A stretch of DNA of 64,000 nucleotides. It comes from Tetraselmis striata. Its lineage: Eukaryota; Chlorophyta; Chlorodendrophyceae; Chlorodendrales; Chlorodendraceae. The notes beneath the pieces are model-generated. The model was not told the origin of the DNA. It saw only the letters and a program-made list of their open reading frames with translations, and ran no database searches. Within the stretch, counting starts at the first letter, position 1. Every line of letters starts with the position of its first letter. Positions 57,694-64,000 of the stretch are shown piece after piece. Both the position numbers and the translations under genes were made by a program. Location of the stretch: assembly GCA_006384855.1 (NCBI GenBank), contig VCJN01001529.1:1-64000 (forward strand). Direction: 5' to 3'.

Positions 57694-59937
57694 TTTTTTT
57701 TCCGCCCCCGGGACAGGACTGGCACCAGTGAAACCCTTGCAGCCTCTCTACGACGGCCGTTTAGGCAGCAATCCAGTTACGGAAAGCCCTGGGTAGGCGA
57801 CGCTCCGTTATAGTCATCAAGCAAATTGCCGAAGCATTTCGCAAAACTAATTGGAGGCCTGTGACGGAATTTCCAACACAGTTGGATCGCCGTCTAAAAC
57901 ACTGCCATCAAAATACCCGGCACTGACCACGAAAGGTCCGCCCTACCCGTTTGGGCGTCGGCCCATTCGAGTAATGCGAGTTGGGGCAAGCCCCAACCCG
58001 CGGAGCAAAGCATTTCGGGAGTGCGATACATGTGCAACAAAAAAGGCAATGTGAGGGAGGGCCCGACGCCATAGCTAGAAAATTTTCCCATTCCCAGTAA
58101 AATCCAGGGCGCCGTGAAGGGAGGGGGGGACCCCGCCCAAAAAAAGGCAATTAAGTCCTCATGCGTTGACGCACTAACCTGACTACTAATAAAATCCCTG
58201 AACTCCGGAACTAACAACCCAAAATTATGACGGTGATACCCCCACCGCGGGCACTCCACCAACATATGTTCGATAGTCTCAGATTCACCTCCGCCACATG
58301 CAGGGCAGTGTTCAAGGAACCGCTCAGGCATGGCATGAATCCGGGCCAATCGGCGGGCAGTAGGAAATACTCGGGTGCGTAATTGTATCATAATGTGCAA
58401 CCCGGCCACAACCCCCGCGGGGACACCCACACCGTACTTTGGCAACGGGTTTGACGCATAGGACGCCTGGACATATATACCCCAGGTGTTATTGCGTGCT
58501 AACGATACCGACGATTCGTAACGCGCCCACACCGATGCCTTTACTAGTTTAGCGGCATCGCGCGCGGCTAGTGACCTCCACTCAAGTGGAAGGTGCGCCC
58601 CCTCAGCTAGCCCTACGTTCGCCCTAGCTAGTCGATCTAACCACCGCACAGTCCCCGACGTCCACGTGTTAGGGCGCGCCCGACTTGGCTGATCTACTAA
58701 ATGGGTTATACATGTATTCAAGTCGGATGCTTTAAGGAACGCCCGAGCCCGTGCCGCAGCGGCCGTAGCCTCTATGGGCGCAATATCCAATTCCCGCATC
58801 ATCGGTGCAGTGGCTACCCCAGGGGAGTTTTTACCTACCCCAATGAGGCAACGCAAGCACTGATTGAGTACGGTTTGTAATTTATTTGCGCCGCTAGTTC
58901 TATCCATGCCCCATACTTCACACTCATAAGTTAAAACCGGCAGTACACAGGTTTTAAACACCGACACACGCACATTAATAGGGATTATGTCCCGTCCACC
59001 GACTAATACCGAATCGAGCGCCTCAATAGCGCGTTTACCCTTCTTAACCCGGTCGTCTACTATGTGTTGCATACCTAAATCCGACTTAATGACCGTACCC
59101 AAGTACCTATATTCATTTACAACCGGTACCCGTTCCCCCCCAAGCTGCCATCGGGCAGCTTGTTCGCGTAACGCGGTCTCGTCGGAATATCGGCCTAATG
59201 CCATCACCCCACACTTAAGTACCCCAAACCCCATAAAATGATCCTCCGCCCACTGCGAGAAGTGGGCGAACATGGCATGCAGGTTATCGAACGAGCCTGT
59301 GATACCAACAGCGTCGTCCGCGTATAACTGACCTGGCACCTTTAGTGGTTGCCTTGCCGCTAATGTGTCAGTGCACCCTGGTACATCACATCCTAGATGT
59401 TCTACCCCATCGAATATATCGTTAATAAATATGTTAAATAGGATGGGGGAAGCCGGGCATCCCTGTCGGAGGCCACGCTCTATGGGTATGGGGTCTGATA
59501 GTGTTCCCGGGGCCACCCCTGTCTTGACCCGCACCATTCTATCCATGTATAAAGTTTTAATGAAGGTAAGGATATGACCCGAAACTCCTATGGCTTGTAG
59601 TTGTAGGAATAAAAGCTCATGAGGTACGGTGTCATATGCCTTCCTAAAGTCAATAAAACCCGCGTACGTGGGTAGACCTGCCGCTTGGCGACGAGCCGCG
59701 ATATCGAACAAAAAGCTGGCGACTTGCATGGGGCCCTCCTCATTCCGCATAAAACCCGCTTGCCAACGGCGGATTATCCCTTTAGCTTGGCAGACGTCTT
59801 GCAAGCGTTGGGAAATGACGGTCGTAAGGAGTTTCATAGCGGCACCCATAATCGAAATACCCCTATAATTGTCCATAACGGTCGCGTCGCCTTTCTTGGG
59901 CACCGATACTATGGCCGAGCTACGCTACTGCTGGGGG
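57694..59937 (-). mobile_element. 5'-truncated LINE copy
   Basis: Minus strand. The 3' end is an A tail (TTTTTTTTT at 57,694-57,702 on plus) followed inward by a 3' UTR and the open frame. The 5' end is truncated at about 59,937. GATTGCCTTTT occurs at both ends (57,687 and about 59,948), a likely target duplication. The insertion site was the 3'-tail sequence of the other LINE family. Confidence 0.7.
57894..59930 (-). CDS. LINE reverse transcriptase, 5'-truncated
   Basis: The open frame reads from RSSAIVSVPKKGD (about 59,925) to the stop at 57,894. The first in-frame ATG (59,903) gives 669 residues, but it is not a natural start. Reverse transcriptase motifs: NYRGISI (12-18), GFIDFRKAYDTV (82-93), RGLRQGCPASPILFN (143-157) and YADD (194-197). 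The C-terminus has a zinc finger C-x2-C-x9-H-x4-C (CPAC at 533, H546, C551). The N-terminal endonuclease is lost. The frame is intact, so the insertion is young. The clade is L1/Tad-like by motif style, but no firm assignment is possible. Confidence 0.9.
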
Positions 59938-59947
59938 ATATAGTTCT

Positions 59948-60001
59948 TAGGGGGATTGCCTTTTATTTTGGTGATTTCCGATATCGCCTTCTGCTGCTAG
60001 C
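59948..60001 (+). repeat. LINE 3'-tail sequence, copy 2
   Basis: Same tail as 51,868-51,914. It is split from its upstream sequence by the LINE insertion at 57,694-59,937. Confidence 0.7.
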
Positions 60002-60009
60002 GCATGTAA

Positions 60010-60724
60010 TTATGATATTGAGCGTGATCTAATCCTTAGAGACTGCAAAGGATTAAATCGTTCATATTTTTAATCGCTATTAATTAACGGCTGAGCTCCG
60101 CTACGAGCCTACGAGTAGCGACCATAAAAACGACTAGGTCGCTAGCAGCAGTCGCTACAGGTACCAGCAGAAATATAAAGTACTCCTTGTATCAAATTTG
60201 ATCTGCTGGTACCCGGGTAAGGATTAGCGAATGGTACTGGTCAGTAACGGTACGTGTACATACACGCAGGTATGCTATATATAAATACCCGGCGGAATAC
60301 GATAATGCCGTCGTCGGCTTCATCGATCGATCGATTAATGATTTGATCGCGTCATCATCGCTGATTCGCTTAAGGAACGAACAATAGCGATCATAGCGAC
60401 TAATGTGTGACATTTTGTCATCACACGTACAATGTCGATGGTATATATGACCAGGTACGGTATACTGTACAGCGAAAATCTCCGAGCCGCCGCCGCCACC
60501 GCACCCAATCGACGCCCCAGACTTGGCAGGCCCCGCAGCACCTGGCCCCACTTTCACCGCAATGGGCCAAGGTCCCCACAAACAGTCGACGAAGGCGTTG
60601 TTTTCCATCCGCTCATAGAAGCCCCAGATAGGACAGCTGTCGTTCACAGCCGCTGCCTGGTTCGGGTACAGTGCCTACTCGATAACGAGCACAGTTTCTC
60701 GCGCGTTGTTCCGCCGCCGATACT
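60010..60724. other. Upstream region of the plastid membrane-protein gene
   Basis: No gene supported. An inverted repeat GGTACCAGCAGA / TCTGCTGGTACC lies at 60,161-60,213, around 29 bases that include TATAAAGTA. Confidence 0.4.
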
Positions 60725-62858
60725 ATGCCAGCCATGCTCCACACCGCCGCCGTGCCTCGGCTGCTGCACGTGGCAGCGGGGGCGCCACTCAGCCGTCGCG
60801 GCCCGAAGACTGCAGGCAAGGCCCGACAGCTCGCCGCCTCCCAGGTCGAACGAATGCGCTGTCCTTGCGCCACTGCGCTCACGACCGTGTTTGGCACTCC
60901 GCGCCCGACTTGGACTCGTCCCACTCGCCATCCCCGCTGCCACCGACCAACCGACCCACCCACCGGCACCCTGTATGCCCCGCTTTCTTACGTTCATGCC
61001 CGTGGATTCTGCAATATTGCAAGGTTCTGACGCAAGTTTGTCCTGACCGGCTCACAAGGTGTCCCCGGGATGGTGAAAGCTCACCCGCGCGCTGGTCGGC
61101 TCAATGCGTCTCCCAACCAGAACAGCAGCGAGGGAGACAGCCTGAACGGGGACAGGCAGCCCTCCTTCGAGGCACAGGACCTGGTGCGGATGCCTGCCCC
61201 ACGCATGTCAGCCCGCTCTTGGCCCATGCGGCTCGGCCGTGTCCCAAAGCCGGTCATTACGCACGTCGCCCTGTGCACGGCATGCCCCTGTTGTTGTTGC
61301 CATCTATGCTCCGGTAGCAGGCAGCGCAGTGTCACTGTCAGTGTGCCGGTGTCGTGCCAATGTGGGTTGGTATGCCGCCATGTGAAGGGATCGACCCGCT
61401 TGTCATGCGCAGATGTCGCATCTGGACGTGAAAGAGATCGCTGCCAAGATGCTGGAGAAGGAGCCGGCCACACAGGAGAGCATCAAGCGCATCCAGGCGG
61501 CGCGCCTGCGGGTGGCGGAGGCACAGGTGGGAGACGCTCGCAGCAGCAGCGCGCACGATGCCCGCGGACCTGAGCCAGGCGCCCATACAGAGCGCAGTGA
61601 GGGTTTGCGGGGGGCTGCAGGCGGCTGACGGCGCCGGCTGGTGTCGTGGCCCAGGCGGCCCGGGAGGAGCTGCAGAATGCGATGCAGGCGAAGATGTTTG
61701 AGGCTCGGCTGCAGGAGGTGCAGCAGGTGCGCCCGCGGCGCCCTCGCCTGGCGCGCACCCATCCCATTCTCGACATATCCCCCTCCTGATGCGGCACCCG
61801 GCACTCCCGCCCTGACCGCCAGGCGCAAACCATCCCGGCGGCCGAGGCGGACGCCGAGGTGAAGATGGCACAGGCGGCGCTGCTGCAGGCGCAGGCGGAC
61901 AGCTTGGAGGCGGCGAGCATGGAGGCAAAGTGGCGGGAGGCCCTCACCAAGGTGGGCCCGCATGCCCCCCCCCCCCCCCTGCAGATGGACTCCGCAGATG
62001 TGAGTGGGCATGGTTTTGAGGGTGGGGGATTGCGGCGGCGGCCCAGGAAGCGGAGAAGTCCGAGTCCGTCAAGGCCGCCGTCATCGCCGCCGCGGCCGGC
62101 ACCGCCGCCTCGCTGCCCCTCACCGCTACCTACAGCGACGACCCCGCCGTGGCGGTGCTGTCCACGCTCACCGTCGCGGGGTCCAGCTTCCTCCTGGGCG
62201 TCGTGTACCGCTACGCGCTGCGCCAGGACCTTGGCAACTCCCAGCTCAAGGTGCCCGGCGCCGCGCCCGCCTGACACCGCCGCCGCCATGCCGCCACACG
62301 TGCCGCCCTCCGACTTGGTGCCGGACAGTCGTGCTCGCCCAGGCCGGCCATCCCAACACGCCCTCATGCCCCCCCCCCCCCCCCCCCCTCCTTTGCATCC
62401 GTCTCAGGGCGGCGTGGTCGCAGCGTTTGGCCTGGTGCGGGGCCTGGCCATCACTGACACCCTGCAATCGGAAGCAGGCGGGCAGCTGACCCAGGAGCTG
62501 GTGGCCAAGGTAGGGCAAGGGGGGGGGGGGGGGGGCTGCCCGGCTCGCGCCGCCCTCGCATCATCCGCAAGCGCAGCGCAGCGCCACCGCCGCCGGTTTC
62601 CTGGGTGGATGCGCTTGCCGCACCAGCGGCACCGCCCATGCCTCCATCGCCCAACCGCCGCGCCATTCAGCCGGCTCACCGGATGTATCCCCCCACCCCC
62701 CTCCCTCCCCCCCCCCCCCCACCTATCCTCTTGGGCAGGGAGCTCTGCTGACGGGCTACAGCGTCCTCGCGTTTGGCTTTGCCGCCGTTGCCCTGGAGTT
62801 CGCGCTGCAGCGCGGGTTCCTGAAGGCCTACGGGACGGCCGCCATTGACGTCGAGTAG
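60725..62858 (+). CDS. Plastid-targeted coiled-coil membrane protein, seven exons
   Basis: Exons: 60725-60844, 61413-61526, 61655-61726, 61823-61951, 62047-62250, 62408-62509, 62739-62858. All junctions are phase 0, 286 residues. Exon 1 looks like a transit peptide (HVAAGAPLSRRGPKTAGKA); a second ATG at 60,734 is possible, and an exon could be missed in the 568-bp first intron. Residues about 41-150 are Ala/Glu/Gln-rich coiled coil (EEIAAKML-type heptads, AREELQNAMQAKMFEARLQE). The C-terminal half has hydrophobic segments (AVLSTLTVAGSSFLLGVVYRY, GGVVAAFGLVRGL, GYSVLAFGFAAVALEFAL). The segment VVYRYALRQDLGNSQLK followed by AAFGLVRGLA recalls an uncharacterised chloroplast protein conserved in land plants. 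Probable thylakoid or envelope protein; function unknown. Confidence 0.75.
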
Positions 62859-63711
62859 GCTTGGCGCCAGGCGGCCCATGTACACCTTTTTTGTTTAACT
62901 ATGACACTCGCTCCGCATCCACGCCGGGTCCCCACGGGAACCCCAACGCCTAAGCCACAATTCATCAGGGCCGTGAGCTGCCCCAGAGTGATGGGAACAC
63001 TCACTGTGGGTCCGCCACCGTCTCGTCCGCATTCGGCCTTTGGCAGGTAGGGCGGGCGTCCTGGCAGCTGCGGTGTTCTTAGCTCGGCGCTCGCGGCCGC
63101 GCGCCTTTGCATGCGGCGCCCGGCTGCCATCGTGCACCGGCAAGCAGACCATCAGTAGTCCGGCGCTCGCGGCCCTGCTCAGCTGCGCGGGCGGACTTGC
63201 TGTAAGCCAGGCATATGCCCCAGTGGCCGGAATGTGGCACAACTATCACCGCCCATGTTATCCCGCCCGGCAGTCCGCGTGACACATGCCCCGTGAAGAG
63301 ACCAATCCCGGACAAGGGACCAGGCAAAGGCGCACGGAGTCCCGGGGAAATGGGCTGGAATTCCTGTACTGTGTGATGGGGCTGCCGTACATAGAAACTA
63401 CGGATTCCCATCAGGGTTGCGCCTGCTCCTCTGCGGCTTGACTGTTAAGGTGTCGTGTTTCCGCGCTTGTTGCTGCCAAGCCATGCGGCCGTTCACTATT
63501 GACATGGCCCCGCCACCGGGAGGGCCGGGGCGGGGGGGGGGGGGGGGGCGGGGGAGATGACGACACCACCCTCGCTTAGATTTAGGGACCTGGCCTTCAG
63601 AGGGCTGCACGCTGCGCGCTTTTATACGGCTTCGTGCAGTCGGGCCGAAACACAGCTGGCCTGTTTGGCACCAAAGAACAAGCAGGAACAAAGCTGGAAG
63701 TAATTTCGAAT
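62859..63711. other. Intergenic DNA, no gene seen
   Basis: Between two convergent genes. Contains a G run at 63,532-63,548. Short ORFs on both strands lack support. Confidence 0.4.
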
Positions 63712-63869
63712 TCAAGCTGACTGCCATGCCGTGTCGATGCCAAACATCTCGAGAGCCTTCTGAACCGCGCGGCCAAAGGTCGTGTCGGGGCCGCCCCCAG
63801 GGCGCTTTTGACGCACGCATGATGACAACATGCGGTTGGGTACACGCTCCACGCCCATATTGGCGTGCA
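63712..63869 (-). CDS. Last exon of a gene leaving the window
   Basis: The minus-strand exon follows an acceptor (CCGAAAG) directly preceded by a 21-base C tract (63,875-63,895). It encodes HANMGVERVPNRMLSSCVRQ, RPGGGPDTTFGRAVQKALEM and FGIDTAWQSA, then stops. A second C tract (63,949-63,969) lies further into the same intron. Not recognised; the rest lies beyond 64,000. Confidence 0.45.
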
Positions 63870-64000
63870 CTTTCGGGGGGGGGGGGGGGGGGGGGTGGCA
63901 TCCGGGCAGCTGCGCTCCATGGGAACCCCCTGCAGGGCAGTTGTAACGGGGGGGGGGGGGGGGGGGGGGACGCTGCATGCGCTCGGGCGGGAGACAGTAC

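Noticed and set aside
60192-60647. 151-residue minus-strand ORF upstream of the plastid gene
   Set aside because: No motif; it includes a Gly run made by a repeat and overlaps the inverted repeat and presumed promoter.
61859-62848. 329-residue plus-strand ORF
   Set aside because: It is open through introns only because of C-rich sequence; the poly-Pro stretches are translated intron tracts, and the seven-exon model fits better.

Overview
The window looks like nuclear DNA of a green alga (chlorophyte or prasinophyte grade). Host genes are GC-rich and cut into many short exons by phase-consistent GT-AG introns. One host gene (60.7-62.9 kb) encodes a probable plastid membrane protein of a plant/algal type, and another is a mitochondrial-type D-2-hydroxyglutarate dehydrogenase. 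The remaining DNA is a dense nest of transposable elements: terminal-inverted-repeat (TIR) DNA elements, Ty3/gypsy-type LTR elements, tyrosine-recombinase elements and two LINE families. Species cannot be fixed from sequence alone.

Layout. 1-4,221: right part of a TIR element (E1). 4,222-7,032: broken or spliced transposase-like gene on the minus strand. 7,033-13,649: a second copy of the E1 family (E2) rebuilt as a giant palindrome with arms of about 3.1 kb. 13,650-15,960: no recognisable gene. 16.0-17.5 kb (+) and 17.9-21.8 kb (-): two convergent host genes, the second a BNR/Asp-box sialidase-like protein whose 17 exons can be modelled in phase. 22,477-31,326: old Ty3/gypsy-type element (family A) with 0.2-kb LTRs. 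31,388-32,993: gag-like gene of another retroelement. 33.8-35.7 kb: tyrosine-recombinase (YR) element copy 1. 35,915-43,528: a young, nearly whole Ty3/gypsy element (family B) with 259-bp LTRs and a 5-bp target duplication. 43.9-45.6 kb and 46.97-50.22 kb: YR copies 2 and 3. 50,229-50,447: solo LTR of family A with target duplication. 50.5-52.4 kb: 3' part of a LINE with a restriction-like endonuclease domain, in a nest of short repeats.

52.8-63.9 kb is mostly host DNA. It holds a small organelle-type protein gene with a duplicated mini-exon (+), the complete nine-exon D2HGDH gene (-), two LINE copies of one family meeting tail to tail (57.4-59.9 kb), a seven-exon plastid membrane-protein gene (+), and the last exon of a gene that leaves the window (-).

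Host introns carry long C tracts, nearly always on the sense strand. Exon models were checked by hand for splice sites and reading phase. They have no transcript or database support here.
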